Shown one piece after another: positions 1 through 9,025 of a stretch of 64,000 bases of DNA (the stretch's first letter is position 1; each line of letters opens with the position of its first letter). Source of the stretch: Sulfobacillus thermotolerans (GTDB lineage: Bacteria > Bacillota > Sulfobacillia > Sulfobacillales > Sulfobacillaceae). A program made the translations under genes and the position numbers. The stretch covers positions 1,612,001 to 1,676,000 of the forward strand of contig CP019454.1 in NCBI GenBank assembly GCA_002951815.1. The letters run 5' to 3'. A model generated the notes under the pieces. The model worked only from the letters and a program-made list of their open reading frames with translations. It was not told the origin of the DNA and ran no database searches.

Positions 1-28
1 TGAATCGAAGACAGCGGGGGTGGCGGAG

Positions 29-382
29 ATGTTCACGAATTACACCGCACTATTGATCTATTTCATTGTCGCATTCTTGGTTGCGTTTGGCATGTCGTAC
101 ACTTCGAATTTATTAGGACCGCAAGCGCCTGGCGGATTGAAAAAGGCGACCTATGAATCAGGTATCGCTCCTGAAGCGCCGGTTGGGTATTTCTCCGTGC
201 GATTTTATCGGGTAGCGATGTTTTTTATGATTTTTGATGTTGGAGTCATGGCTTTATATCCGTGGGCGGTGAGTTTAACGACCTTGCGGCAAATAGGGTT
301 TGAGAAGGCGCTATTCTTCCTGATTATCATCGCGTTTGCGTTTGCGTATGTGTGGAACAGGGGGGGATTCCAATGGGATTAA
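29..382 (+). CDS. nuoA: NADH-quinone oxidoreductase subunit A
   Basis: This is a membrane subunit of proton-pumping complex I, 117 residues from the ATG at 29. A GTG at 20 in the same frame is less likely because the G-rich ribosome site (16-20) sits at it rather than before it. Three hydrophobic segments are visible, and the loop after the first carries the family pattern YESGIAP. It is the first gene of a contiguous 14-gene nuo operon, and its end overlaps nuoB by 10 bp. The promoter must lie upstream of the window. Confidence 0.95.
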   Translation: MFTNYTALLIYFIVAFLVAFGMSYTSNLLGPQAPGGLKKATYESGIAPEAPVGYFSVRFYRVAMFFMIFDVGVMALYPWAVSLTTLRQIGFEKALFFLIIIAFAFAYVWNRGGFQWD

Positions 383-888
383 GTTCGGAACAGAAAGAGG
401 CTGAAAAGTCGCTATTGCTGACAACAGTTGAGAAAATGGGGCGCTGGGCTCAGAAATCTTCCGTATGGCCGGCGACCTTTGGATTGGCGTGTTGTGCGAT
501 TGAAATGATGAGTGTCACGAACTCTCGTTATGATTTAGCGCGGTTTGGTGCTGAGGTGTTTCGGGCCTCGCCGCGACAAGCTGACTTGATGATTGTTGCG
601 GGGCGAGTCAGTCAAAAGATGGCGCCAGTTCTTCGGACGATTTGGGAGCAGATGCCTGAGCCAAAATGGGTCATTTCCATGGGCGCATGCGCCTCGTCAG
701 GAGGTGTCTTTGATAATTATGCTATTGTGCAAGGAGTCGACCACATTGTACCGGTTGACATCTATGTCCCGGGGTGTCCCCCCAATCCGGAAGCTTTAAT
801 GTTTGGAATTCTCAAATTGCAAGAACAGATTATCAAGGGCATTCCCCCAAAGTATCAACGAATGGCAATGGAGGCTGAGACCCTGTGA
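373..888 (+). CDS. nuoB: NADH-quinone oxidoreductase subunit B
   Basis: This peripheral-arm subunit holds the terminal [4Fe-4S] cluster N2, which passes electrons to quinone. The 171-residue product shows the paired cysteines of [10 protein letters not shown] near residues 40-41, then GACASSGG and VPGCPPNPE, the four-cysteine set of the family. I chose ATG 373 because a G-run at 361-366 precedes it at normal spacing. A GTG at 352 would add seven residues that the family does not need. It overlaps nuoA by 10 bp and nuoC by 4 bp. Confidence 0.96.
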   Translation: MGLSSEQKEAEKSLLLTTVEKMGRWAQKSSVWPATFGLACCAIEMMSVTNSRYDLARFGAEVFRASPRQADLMIVAGRVSQKMAPVLRTIWEQMPEPKWVISMGACASSGGVFDNYAIVQGVDHIVPVDIYVPGCPPNPEALMFGILKLQEQIIKGIPPKYQRMAMEAETL

Positions 889-1346
889 ATCAGAACGATC
901 CCGACATTATGGCGCGACTGCATGACCAATTTGCCGACAAGATTGAAGACGTGAACGCGGTGGATCAACCAACCTTAATGGTGGCGCTAGATGATTTAAT
1001 TCCCGTCTTGACCTTTCTCAAGACCCAGGAAAATTATGCGATGTGCCTGGATGTATTAGCCGTGGACTATCTACCCAGCCGACCGCGGTTTGAATTGGTC
1101 TATCACTTATATCAACCGTGGAAGCGTGCCCGAATCCGTGTAAAGACGCGGGTGGCCATCGATCAAAGCGTGCCGACCGTAACCACGTTGTGGCCGGGAG
1201 CCAATTGGCCAGAACGCGAAGCGTTTGATTTGTTTGGCATCGTGTTTTCCGGACATCCAGATTTAAAGCGCATTTATTTGCCAGAAGACTGGGATGGGCA
1301 TCCCCTGCGTAAGGATTATCCGCTGACAGGAACTCGTATCGACTGA
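885..1346 (+). CDS. nuoC: NADH-quinone oxidoreductase subunit C
   Basis: The product is the 30-kDa-type subunit of the complex I peripheral arm. Its 153 residues include the family signature around [17 protein letters not shown] and end with the HPLRKDYPL pattern that contacts NuoD. It starts at GTG 885 inside the nuoB stop (4-bp overlap), which suggests translational coupling. NuoC and NuoD are separate here, not fused as in E. coli. Confidence 0.95.
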   Translation: MNQNDPDIMARLHDQFADKIEDVNAVDQPTLMVALDDLIPVLTFLKTQENYAMCLDVLAVDYLPSRPRFELVYHLYQPWKRARIRVKTRVAIDQSVPTVTTLWPGANWPEREAFDLFGIVFSGHPDLKRIYLPEDWDGHPLRKDYPLTGTRID

Positions 1347-1358
1347 GAGGTGATGGGA

Positions 1359-2567
1359 ATGGCTGCCGACAAGTTAGAATCGACACAGACAGTGGACCCC
1401 GGGCAAACGATGATCATCAATCTGGGGCCGCAACATCCAAGTACGCACGGAGTACTGCGGGTGCGTTTAGAATTGGACGGAGAGCGCGTGGTTCATGCAG
1501 AGCCTGTGGTGGGTTATCTTCACACGGGATTTGAGAAGACAGCGGAAAACCTTACGTATCAGCAGTGCAATACCATTACCGATCGTCTCGACTACTTAGC
1601 TCCTATGACCAACAACTTGGCGTATGTATTAGCCGTTGAAAAACTGTTAGGGGTTGAAGTCCCCAAACGGGCGCAATATATTCGCGTCTTATTTGCAGAA
1701 TTAACGCGCGTGGCTAGCCATCTAGTGTGGTTGGGTACGCATGTGATGGACTTGGGCGCGATGAGTCTTTTTTTCTATACGATGCGAGAACGTGAGGTAA
1801 TTCTGGACCTGATTGAAGATGCGGCGGGAGTGCGTATGAACCCTAGTTATTTTCGCATCGGGGGCTTGGCGTATGATTTGCCTGCGGGTTTTCACGAAAA
1901 AGTGCATGAATTTGTGAAGGATTTCCCTCGCTGGATGAAATCATACCGCCATCTGTTTGAAGGGAACCCTCTGATTAATGAACGGCTGGAAGGGATTGCG
2001 ACGATAACCCAAGAACAGGCCCTTGCGTGGTCTGTTACGGGGCCGAACTTGCGGGCCACGGGATTGCCCATTGACTTACGGAAAGACGAGCCATACTCCT
2101 CCTACGAAGATTTTGACTTTGATGTTCCCGTACGTACAGGTGCTGATGCGTATGCGCGCTTCTGGGTGCGTGTGGATGAGATTTACGAAGCGATGAAAAT
2201 TATTGAGCAAGCCATCGATAAAATTACCCCGACCGGTCCTTACACGTCCAGCGATCGCAAGATTAGCTTGCCTCCCCGTGATGAAATTTACGGCAATATG
2301 GAGGCCTTGATTCATCAATTCAAATTGGTCACCCAGGGATTTGTGGTACCCGCTGGCGAAGTTTATCAAGCCGTTGAAGGTCCTCGTGGCGAGATGGGGT
2401 TTTATATCGTCTCGGATGGGGGGACGAAACCTTATCGGTGGCGCGCCCGTACGCCGTCTTTTTACAATCTGCAGACGATGCCCTTGATGTGCAAAGATGG
2501 ATTAGTGGCCGATGTAATTACTGCGATTGGGAGTATTGACATTATGTTAGGGGATGTCGACAAATGA
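1359..2567 (+). CDS. nuoD: NADH-quinone oxidoreductase subunit D
   Basis: This is the 49-kDa subunit that forms the quinone site with NuoB. LGPQHPSTHG near the N-terminus is the conserved quinone-site loop, and the protein ends with the family tail IGSIDIMLGDVDK. Three in-frame starts occur at 1350 (GTG), 1353 and 1359. ATG 1359 is best placed behind GAGAGG at 1345-1350, giving about 402 residues. Its stop overlaps the nuoE start. Confidence 0.96.
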   Translation: MAADKLESTQTVDPGQTMIINLGPQHPSTHGVLRVRLELDGERVVHAEPVVGYLHTGFEKTAENLTYQQCNTITDRLDYLAPMTNNLAYVLAVEKLLGVEVPKRAQYIRVLFAELTRVASHLVWLGTHVMDLGAMSLFFYTMREREVILDLIEDAAGVRMNPSYFRIGGLAYDLPAGFHEKVHEFVKDFPRWMKSYRHLFEGNPLINERLEGIATITQEQALAWSVTGPNLRATGLPIDLRKDEPYSSYEDFDFDVPVRTGADAYARFWVRVDEIYEAMKIIEQAIDKITPTGPYTSSDRKISLPPRDEIYGNMEALIHQFKLVTQGFVVPAGEVYQAVEGPRGEMGFYIVSDGGTKPYRWRARTPSFYNLQTMPLMCKDGLVADVITAIGSIDIMLGDVDK

Positions 2568-3046
2568 AGCCGGAGTGGAAAGAGTGGGCTCGGGAATTCA
2601 AAGAACAATATCCGGGTGCAAACTCGGCGTTAATGCCATTATTGCATCGCATTCAGGCCCACGAGGGTTGGCTGTCCGATGAAACAATCCATGATGTGGC
2701 AACTTTATTTGATTTACCAGAGTCCTATGTGGAATCCGTGGCGTCATTCTACTCATTGTTCTATCGCCACAAAGTAGGCAAAAATGTCGTTCACGTTTGT
2801 GTGGGCTTATCTTGCGCACTGGCTGGATCAGACCATTTAATGGAGAAATTAGAGCACCATTTGGGCATTAAAGAAGGACAGACGACAGCAGACGGTGAAT
2901 ACACCTTGCTCGAAGCCGAATGCCTTGCGGCGTGCAACGCAGCGCCAGTTGCCCAAGTCAATTTGCGGTATTTCGAGCGGGTTGACTTGGAACGACCGGA
3001 AGAAACACTGCTGGGCACATCGTCTGAAAAAGAGGTGACGCCATGA
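2564..3046 (+). CDS. nuoE: NADH-quinone oxidoreductase subunit E (24-kDa type)
   Basis: This thioredoxin-fold subunit of the NADH-oxidising module binds a [2Fe-2S] cluster. The 160-residue product shows the expected ligand pairs, CVGLSC and then CLAAC, with spacing typical of NuoE. It overlaps nuoD and nuoF by 4 bp each. With nuoF and nuoG it shows that this complex I can use NADH, unlike 11-subunit versions that lack the module. Confidence 0.95.
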   Translation: MKPEWKEWAREFKEQYPGANSALMPLLHRIQAHEGWLSDETIHDVATLFDLPESYVESVASFYSLFYRHKVGKNVVHVCVGLSCALAGSDHLMEKLEHHLGIKEGQTTADGEYTLLEAECLAACNAAPVAQVNLRYFERVDLERPEETLLGTSSEKEVTP

Positions 3047-4335
3047 GTCAGAAATATTACCTCTTACGCAATCGTGAGATTCCGAATATTGACCAAATGG
3101 CGGTCTACCAGTCACATGGCGGCTATGAAGCGCTGAAAAAAGCGCTAAACGAGTATAAGCCGGAGGAACTGGTCGATCTGGTCAAAAAGTCCGGCTTGCG
3201 TGGCAGAGGTGGCGCCGGGTTTCCGACCGGCATGAAATGGGGATTTCTTCCCAACGACGGGCGCAAGCGATATCTTGTAGTAAATTCCGACGAAGCAGAG
3301 CCCGGCACTTATAAAGATCGCGAAATCATTGAACAAAACCCGCATCAACTCATTGAAGGCATTATTATTTCCAGTTATGCCACCAAAGCGCGTGAAGCCT
3401 ACATTTATTGCCGCGGGGAATTCTTGTTCGGTGCGGAGCAGTTACAGCGGGCGGTCGCTGAAGCTTATGCCGCAGGCTATTTAGGGGAAAACATTCTCGG
3501 CTCAGGATTCTCGGTAGATTTGAAGGTGTACCGGGGGGCTGGCGCTTACATTTGTGGCGAAGAGTCTGCCCTTCTCGAGTCGCTGGAAGGGCGCCGGGGC
3601 AATCCGCGGTTGAAGCCGCCTTTTCCCGCCGTTGCGGGTCTGTATGGGGGTCCCACCGTGGTGAACAATGTCGAGACAATCACCAATGTGCCGGCGATCG
3701 TGACGTATGGTGCGGATTGGTACACCTCGATGGGGACGGCGAAAAGTCCAGGTTTGAAGATTTTCAGTGTCAGTGGACGGGTAGTGCGCCCGGACAATTA
3801 CGAAATTCCTTTAGCTACGCCCTTGCGCACGCTGATTGATGACTATGCTGGGGGTGTATTGCCTGGCCGACGTATCAAGGCCGTTATTCCCGGGGGAAGT
3901 TCGGTGCCCTTGCTCTTGCCCGACAAACTGGATACACCGCTGGATTATGAGTCGGTATTGCAAGCGGGGTCCATGCTGGGCTCTGGTGGCTGCATTGTAT
4001 TGGATGATTCTGTATGCATTGTGGGTGCGACGGCCCGCTTGGTGAAGTTCTACCGAGAAGAGTCGTGTGGTAAGTGCACGCCCTGCCGTGAAGGCACGTA
4101 TTGGATGACGGATGTGCTCGAGCGGATTGAGCACGGATTAGGCACGGAAGAAGACCTCGATACGCTGATGGATATTGCCGATAACATTGGCGGCAAGTGT
4201 TTTTGCCCGCTCGGCGATGCGTCGCTTGGCGTGTTGGTGAGCGCAATGAAATTCTTCCGGGATGAGTTCGAGGCACATGTGCGTGAACATGCATGTCCGA
4301 TGGGAGCGAAGTTATATGATACGGTTAACCATTGA
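3043..4335 (+). CDS. nuoF: NADH-quinone oxidoreductase subunit F (FMN and NADH binding)
   Basis: This subunit oxidises NADH through FMN. The 430 residues show the glycine-rich FMN motif GLRGRGGAGFPTGMKW, the NADH-binding stretch GAGAYICGEESALLESLEG, and the [4Fe-4S] ligands in ESCGKCTPCREGT (near 341-353) with a fourth cysteine in KCFCPLGD (near 385). All catalytic features look intact. The start overlaps nuoE by 4 bp, and its 3' end overlaps the nuoG start by 20 bp. Confidence 0.97.
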   Translation: MSQKYYLLRNREIPNIDQMAVYQSHGGYEALKKALNEYKPEELVDLVKKSGLRGRGGAGFPTGMKWGFLPNDGRKRYLVVNSDEAEPGTYKDREIIEQNPHQLIEGIIISSYATKAREAYIYCRGEFLFGAEQLQRAVAEAYAAGYLGENILGSGFSVDLKVYRGAGAYICGEESALLESLEGRRGNPRLKPPFPAVAGLYGGPTVVNNVETITNVPAIVTYGADWYTSMGTAKSPGLKIFSVSGRVVRPDNYEIPLATPLRTLIDDYAGGVLPGRRIKAVIPGGSSVPLLLPDKLDTPLDYESVLQAGSMLGSGGCIVLDDSVCIVGATARLVKFYREESCGKCTPCREGTYWMTDVLERIEHGLGTEEDLDTLMDIADNIGGKCFCPLGDASLGVLVSAMKFFRDEFEAHVREHACPMGAKLYDTVNH

Positions 4336-6634
4336 TGGTCAGGAAGTCACAGTGCCCGAAGGCACGATGATCGTAGATGCAGCAGCTCGACTGGGCATTG
4401 ACGTCCCCGTTTACTGCTATCACCAGGCATTAGGTCCTTTGGGAGCTTGCCGCATGTGTCTGGTTCAAGTGGAGAAAATGCCCAAGTTAGTGACGGGCTG
4501 TACGACCGCGGTGACAGAAGGTATGGTCGTGCATACGCAAGGGGAAGCAGTGGAGAAAGGCCGCAAGGGTGTCTTGGAGTTTCTCTTGATTAATCATCCC
4601 TTGGATTGTCCCGTGTGTGACAAAGGGGGAGAGTGTTATCTCCAGGATTACACTTTTGAATATGGACCGGGGCGTGGACGGTTTCAAGAGCCGAAAATCC
4701 AAAAGGTGAAAAATGGACCGATTAACGACCTGGTTTTGATTGACCAGGAGCGTTGTGTGCTGTGTCAACGTTGTGTGCGGTTTATGGGGGAATACGTGGG
4801 CGAGCCGCATTTGCTGTTGGAAGGGCGTGGTGTAGAAACCGTTGTCACGACAGTAGAGCATCAACCGGCCACGAGCCAGTTTACGGGTAACGTCATTGAC
4901 CTCTGCCCGGTGGGCGCGCTCTTGTCGGCCCCTTATTATCACAAAGGGCGACCATGGAACATTGAGCGCCATAGCACCATTTGCCCGCATTGCCCAGTCG
5001 GGTGCTCAAGCCTTGCAACGACCAGAGAGAGCCATATTATTCGGATGGAAGGGCGTCCCGTGCCCGATAGAGATTGGGGTTGGCTGTGCGATCGTGGGCG
5101 CTTTGGATATGATTTTGGATACCATCCCGAGCGCATTACAGACTCGTGGGTTCAACAAAAGACCACGTCGGCGGCGCAAGCCACGCGAGATGTGGCGGAA
5201 TGGATGCAGCGTACTTTGACGCAGTATGGGTCTGGAAGTATTGGGTTTGTCTTAGGAGGCCATTTTACTGCGGAAGAAGCGCATTTGTTGCGCCGCTTTG
5301 CCCATGATGTGGCGCATACCGATCATATTGCAATGGTGCGTGATGTGAAGGGCTATCTACCCCTATCCCTTAATGGAACATTTGAGGATGTGGCGCAAGC
5401 GGACGCGGTTATCTTTGTGGGGGTTGACCCCTACGAAGCGGTACCCGTTGTTCACCTTAAGCTGCGGGATCGCCTGCACCATTTTCCCCAACTGCAAGTG
5501 ATGGGCGTGGGGCCACGGCGTCTGACTCGCGAAACCATGCCAGGGCAGGATTATCTGATAGACGCCGAAGACGAGGCTATTTTCTTTGCGAAAGCCTTAG
5601 CCTCCAGACTTCCCAACGACTCTAGGGTGCAAGCGTTAATCGCGTCTATTCAAGACTACTCGTTGCCCGTGAGCGATGCGGACTTAGAGGTCTTCGGACA
5701 AAAGCTTCTCGACGCGCAGCACCTGACATTGTTATGGGATGGAGAAAATTCCGATATGGCCACGGTCTTAAGCGTCTTGGCGGACGTACGAGAAAATCCG
5801 ACCGCCGTGCTTCCGACCTTCGGCCCGGTGAATTGGCGTGGGTATGAACAGGCGGGGATTGACCCGCAGTATGCGGCTGTCGAGGACCTTCTGACCAAAG
5901 TACGCAACGGCGACATTCATATGTTGGTGCTGTGGGGGGCTGATTTGTTGCGCGAGTTTCCGGACCGGAAGCTGGCCCAGCAAGCCTTAGAGAAGGCGGA
6001 CTATGTGGTGTCAGCACAAGTGGTGCCGCCTTTAGATATGCCCTATATTGACGCTTTATTGCCGGTGGCGACGTGGGGTGAAGTCGAAGGCACGTACGTC
6101 AATATGGAAGGCCGACTGAGTATTGGAGCGGCGGGGGTGCAGCCTCCGGGTCAAGCCCGTCCTACTCGGAGTTATGTGGTCAACTGGGCGCGTTTATTCC
6201 GCCAAGAATGGCAAGACGACGCATGGGATGTGTTTGATAATGCGGAGGGCGACGTATTAATCCGCGCAGATGCAGCGGTTGCATCTGAGATTACATTGAC
6301 GCGTCCAGCAACCAAGCCAGCCGATGGCGTTTGGACCGTGATTCAAGGGGCATGGGTGGTCGAAAACGGATTGCCTTCCGAAATTTTGGAGCCTCGCGAA
6401 ACCGAATTTGTCGGACGTATCAGTCCAGACGATGCCGCTCGTTTGCAAATCGGTGCCGAGGGGGGGTATGTGCAGGCCCAAACCTCGGAGGGAAGCGTTT
6501 TAATAGCGGTTCGGCCTGATCCCGCGATAATGGAACACACCCTATGGATTCCTCGTGGAAGCCGCCATGACTGGGCCCAACATCTAGAAGGGGTGCTGAC
6601 ATTGATGCGTCCTGAGGAGGTGCCAAGCGTATGA
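4316..6634 (+). CDS. nuoG: NADH-quinone oxidoreductase subunit G
   Basis: This is the large iron-sulfur subunit of complex I. From ATG 4316 (GGGAG at 4302-4306) the product has about 772 residues. Visible in order are an N-terminal [2Fe-2S] ferredoxin domain (CYH then GACRMCLVQVE), the His-Cys3 cluster region HPLDCPVCDKGGEC, a CVLCQRCVRF cluster motif, a further CPHCPVGC motif typical of molybdopterin-oxidoreductase-like NuoG, and a long degenerate molybdopterin-type domain. An upstream in-frame start at 4262 lies deep inside nuoF and is rejected. It overlaps nuoH by 4 bp. Confidence 0.95.
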   Translation: MIRLTIDGQEVTVPEGTMIVDAAARLGIDVPVYCYHQALGPLGACRMCLVQVEKMPKLVTGCTTAVTEGMVVHTQGEAVEKGRKGVLEFLLINHPLDCPVCDKGGECYLQDYTFEYGPGRGRFQEPKIQKVKNGPINDLVLIDQERCVLCQRCVRFMGEYVGEPHLLLEGRGVETVVTTVEHQPATSQFTGNVIDLCPVGALLSAPYYHKGRPWNIERHSTICPHCPVGCSSLATTRESHIIRMEGRPVPDRDWGWLCDRGRFGYDFGYHPERITDSWVQQKTTSAAQATRDVAEWMQRTLTQYGSGSIGFVLGGHFTAEEAHLLRRFAHDVAHTDHIAMVRDVKGYLPLSLNGTFEDVAQADAVIFVGVDPYEAVPVVHLKLRDRLHHFPQLQVMGVGPRRLTRETMPGQDYLIDAEDEAIFFAKALASRLPNDSRVQALIASIQDYSLPVSDADLEVFGQKLLDAQHLTLLWDGENSDMATVLSVLADVRENPTAVLPTFGPVNWRGYEQAGIDPQYAAVEDLLTKVRNGDIHMLVLWGADLLREFPDRKLAQQALEKADYVVSAQVVPPLDMPYIDALLPVATWGEVEGTYVNMEGRLSIGAAGVQPPGQARPTRSYVVNWARLFRQEWQDDAWDVFDNAEGDVLIRADAAVASEITLTRPATKPADGVWTVIQGAWVVENGLPSEILEPRETEFVGRISPDDAARLQIGAEGGYVQAQTSEGSVLIAVRPDPAIMEHTLWIPRGSRHDWAQHLEGVLTLMRPEEVPSV

Positions 6635-7620
6635 TTTTGCAGCTCGTCATTCTAATTGTGAAAATCATTTTGTTAATTGCGCTGTTGATGTTAGGGTTTG
6701 CCTATACCACGTTATTCGAACGACGGTTGCTGGGATTCTTCCAGCTACGTCTAGGCCCCAATCGGGTAGGTCCTTTTGGACTCATGCAACCCTTGGCCGA
6801 TGGATTGAAAATGGCCCTAAAAGAGGATTTAATGCCAGCATTGGCGGATAAGTCGGTATTCCGCTTGGCGCCCGTGTTTTCGCTCTTTGCCGCCCTGTGT
6901 GTCGATGCTGTGATTCCCTTTGGGGCTCCGATTCATCTCTTTGGAACGACGATTACCCTGGATATTGCGAATCCCTCAATAGGGCTATTAATTGCCTTCG
7001 CCTTTAGTTCTTTAGGGATTTACGGCATTGTGCTAGGCGGATGGGCTTCACAGAATAAGTATTCGCTTTTGGGAGGAATCCGAGCATCCGCTCAGATGAT
7101 TTCCTATGAACTGGCCATGGGTCTTTCTGTCATGGGCGTATTGATGCTAGCGCACACGGCCAATATGGAAGACATTGTTCTCGCCCAAAAAGCGCATGGA
7201 TGGTTTTTTGTACCGGAAATTATTCCGTTTCTCATCTATTACATTACCGCATTTGCCGAAACCAACCGTACCCCATTTGACTTGCCTGAGGCGGAGTCTG
7301 AATTGGTGGCCGGCTATCATACGGAGTATTCCGGGTTTCGCTTTGCGATGTACTACATTGCTGAATATATCAACATGATTACGGTTAGTGGCATTGCTGT
7401 GACGCTCTTCTTTGGAGGCTGGTTGGGACCTAGTTTCTTACCGCCGATTGTTTGGTTTTTGCTGAAGGTCGGGGTGTCGATGTTTGTGTTTGTCTGGGTG
7501 CGGGCAACATTTCCACGGTTTCGTTATGACAAACTTATGTCCTTTGGGTGGAAATACTTAGTGCCGGCTGCGTTGATCTATTTTGTCGCGACTGCAGCTT
7601 TTGTCTCGGGTGTCATTTGA
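6631..7620 (+). CDS. nuoH: NADH-quinone oxidoreductase subunit H
   Basis: This membrane subunit connects the quinone chamber to the proton pumps. The 329 residues form about eight hydrophobic helices. Family motifs include ERRLLGFFQLRLGPNRVGP near the N-terminus and the acidic loop AETNRTPFDLPEAESELV. The start overlaps the nuoG stop, and GAGGAGG precedes it by about 13 bp. It is followed by nuoI 14 bp downstream with its own strong ribosome site. Confidence 0.96.
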   Translation: MILQLVILIVKIILLIALLMLGFAYTTLFERRLLGFFQLRLGPNRVGPFGLMQPLADGLKMALKEDLMPALADKSVFRLAPVFSLFAALCVDAVIPFGAPIHLFGTTITLDIANPSIGLLIAFAFSSLGIYGIVLGGWASQNKYSLLGGIRASAQMISYELAMGLSVMGVLMLAHTANMEDIVLAQKAHGWFFVPEIIPFLIYYITAFAETNRTPFDLPEAESELVAGYHTEYSGFRFAMYYIAEYINMITVSGIAVTLFFGGWLGPSFLPPIVWFLLKVGVSMFVFVWVRATFPRFRYDKLMSFGWKYLVPAALIYFVATAAFVSGVI

Positions 7621-7634
7621 AAGGAGGGGTTTCG

Positions 7635-8072
7635 ATGTTTGAAGGCATCAAGGCTATGGCTCAAGGCTTGGGCTCCACATTCAAGGCATTGGGAGCGCCA
7701 CGCGATACCATTGAATATCCAGAGAAACGCCGAGAGTATTCGCCCCGGTTTCGAGGCAAACACATGTTGGCGAAAGACGCCGATGGGCACGAATTGTGTG
7801 TCGGTTGTGGATTATGTGAGGCGGTGTGCCCCGCTCATGCCATCCGCGTCGTCGCGGCCGAAGCGGAGGAAGGCAAGGCTGTCTCATGGACCAATCGTTA
7901 CGCGGTGGATTATGAAGTCGATCTGATTCGCTGCATTTTTTGTGGCATGTGTGAGGAAGCATGTCCGACCAATGCAGTGCGGTTGACGCCCTTTAATGAA
8001 CTGGCGGCCAGCGACCGGTTGGACATGATTGCCGATAAAGAAGAATTACTCCATCCCCCTGTTAGGAAATGA
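7635..8072 (+). CDS. nuoI: NADH-quinone oxidoreductase subunit I (two [4Fe-4S] ferredoxin)
   Basis: This peripheral subunit carries clusters N6a and N6b. From ATG 7635, with AAGGAGGGG at 7621-7629, it has 145 residues. The two 8Fe-ferredoxin motifs are CVGCGLCEAVCP and CIFCGMCEEACP, each followed by the proline/alanine stretch typical of the fold. It is at the short end for NuoI. The in-frame start at 7548 lies inside nuoH and lacks a ribosome site. Confidence 0.95.
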   Translation: MFEGIKAMAQGLGSTFKALGAPRDTIEYPEKRREYSPRFRGKHMLAKDADGHELCVGCGLCEAVCPAHAIRVVAAEAEEGKAVSWTNRYAVDYEVDLIRCIFCGMCEEACPTNAVRLTPFNELAASDRLDMIADKEELLHPPVRK

Positions 8073-8086
8073 GGTGACCATGGATT

Positions 8087-8674
8087 ATGGTCGGAATAGG
8101 CATATTGGGCGTATTGGCGATTGCGGCGGCCATTGGCGTGATTACCGCTCGGCAGCCGGTACACAGTGCGTTGTACCTCGTAGCCAACTTGTTATCGCTG
8201 GCGCTATTGTATCTTGACTTAAAAGCCGAATTTTTGGCCGCTGCGCAAGTTATTGTCTACGCTGGAGCCATCATGGTGTTGTTCTTGTTCGTGGTGACCT
8301 TGTTGACAGCGGGAAAAGAAGAGCACGAACTTCCCGAAGATCTCCCAGGTCAACGCGCGACGGCGGGCATTTTGTCCATTATTGTGGGGATTGTGCTGGT
8401 TGCGCTTGCGATCAAATATCCGGGGACGCAACTGAAGGTCGCGTTGCCCTCTGGCTTTGGCGGCTTGAATTCCACTGGCAAGTTGTTGTGGGGACCTGAT
8501 TTCATTTATCTGGTGGGCGTCGCCATCATGCTCTTAACGGCAGCCCTTGGGGTCTTGGTGTTGAACCCTCCCAAGCGTGAACGTCTATTAGAAAGGCGCC
8601 TCGCGGCTCAAAAAGAACACGATGCTACCGCAGAAACTCGGAAAGGGGCCGGCAAGGAGGGGCAGGGCGCATGA
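8087..8674 (+). CDS. nuoJ: NADH-quinone oxidoreductase subunit J
   Basis: This membrane subunit contains five predicted hydrophobic helices in 195 residues. The segment with AAQVIVYAGAIMVLFLFVV matches the conserved third helix of NuoJ, which bends during proton coupling. The C-terminal 30 residues are hydrophilic and charged, longer than in many homologues. The ribosome site GAGGTG (8071-8076) lies 10 bp before ATG 8087. An alternative ATG at 8080 is in another frame. It overlaps nuoK by 4 bp. Confidence 0.94.
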   Translation: MVGIGILGVLAIAAAIGVITARQPVHSALYLVANLLSLALLYLDLKAEFLAAAQVIVYAGAIMVLFLFVVTLLTAGKEEHELPEDLPGQRATAGILSIIVGIVLVALAIKYPGTQLKVALPSGFGGLNSTGKLLWGPDFIYLVGVAIMLLTAALGVLVLNPPKRERLLERRLAAQKEHDATAETRKGAGKEGQGA

Positions 8675-8973
8675 TTTACGTCAACTGGGTGGTCGCATTG
8701 GCCGCCATTATATTCACAGTGGGGACTATCGGGGTGATGTTTCGCCGCAACCCGCTCATTATGTTTATGGCGTCCGAGATGATGTGGAATGCAGCCGCGC
8801 TGGCCTTTATCGCCTATGCACGCCAGCTTCATGACATGAATGGTCAAGTTATGGCCTTCGTCATTATGGCGACAGCTGCGGCGGAAGTGGGGATTGGCTT
8901 GGCGATTATCGTCAGCGTATACCACAAGCGTCACCGTCTTGATATTGATGAGATTTCCCGCTTGAAAGGATAG
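8671..8973 (+). CDS. nuoK: NADH-quinone oxidoreductase subunit K
   Basis: This small Mrp-related membrane subunit of complex I has 100 residues and three hydrophobic helices. The two conserved glutamates of the family fall in MASEMMWNA and AAAEVGIGLAI. It starts inside the nuoJ stop (4-bp overlap). A 52-bp gap with a small hairpin separates it from nuoL, the first real gap in the operon. Confidence 0.95.
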   Translation: MIYVNWVVALAAIIFTVGTIGVMFRRNPLIMFMASEMMWNAAALAFIAYARQLHDMNGQVMAFVIMATAAAEVGIGLAIIVSVYHKRHRLDIDEISRLKG

Positions 8974-8988
8974 CAATCTCTAACGAAG

Positions 8989-9008
8989 GGACACGACAAA
9001 AGGTGTCC
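8989..9008 (+). repeat. Small intergenic hairpin between nuoK and nuoL
   Basis: GGACAC and GTGTCC form a 6-bp stem around an 8-nt loop. No T-run follows, so a terminator is unlikely. It may be an RNA processing or stability element within the operon, or chance. Confidence 0.35.
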
Positions 9009-9025
9009 GGTAAGGAGCGGCTGAT

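Noticed and set aside
4487-4990. Long antisense frame inside nuoG
   Set aside because: It is a shadow of the nuoG coding sequence. It has no ribosome site and no recognisable protein features.
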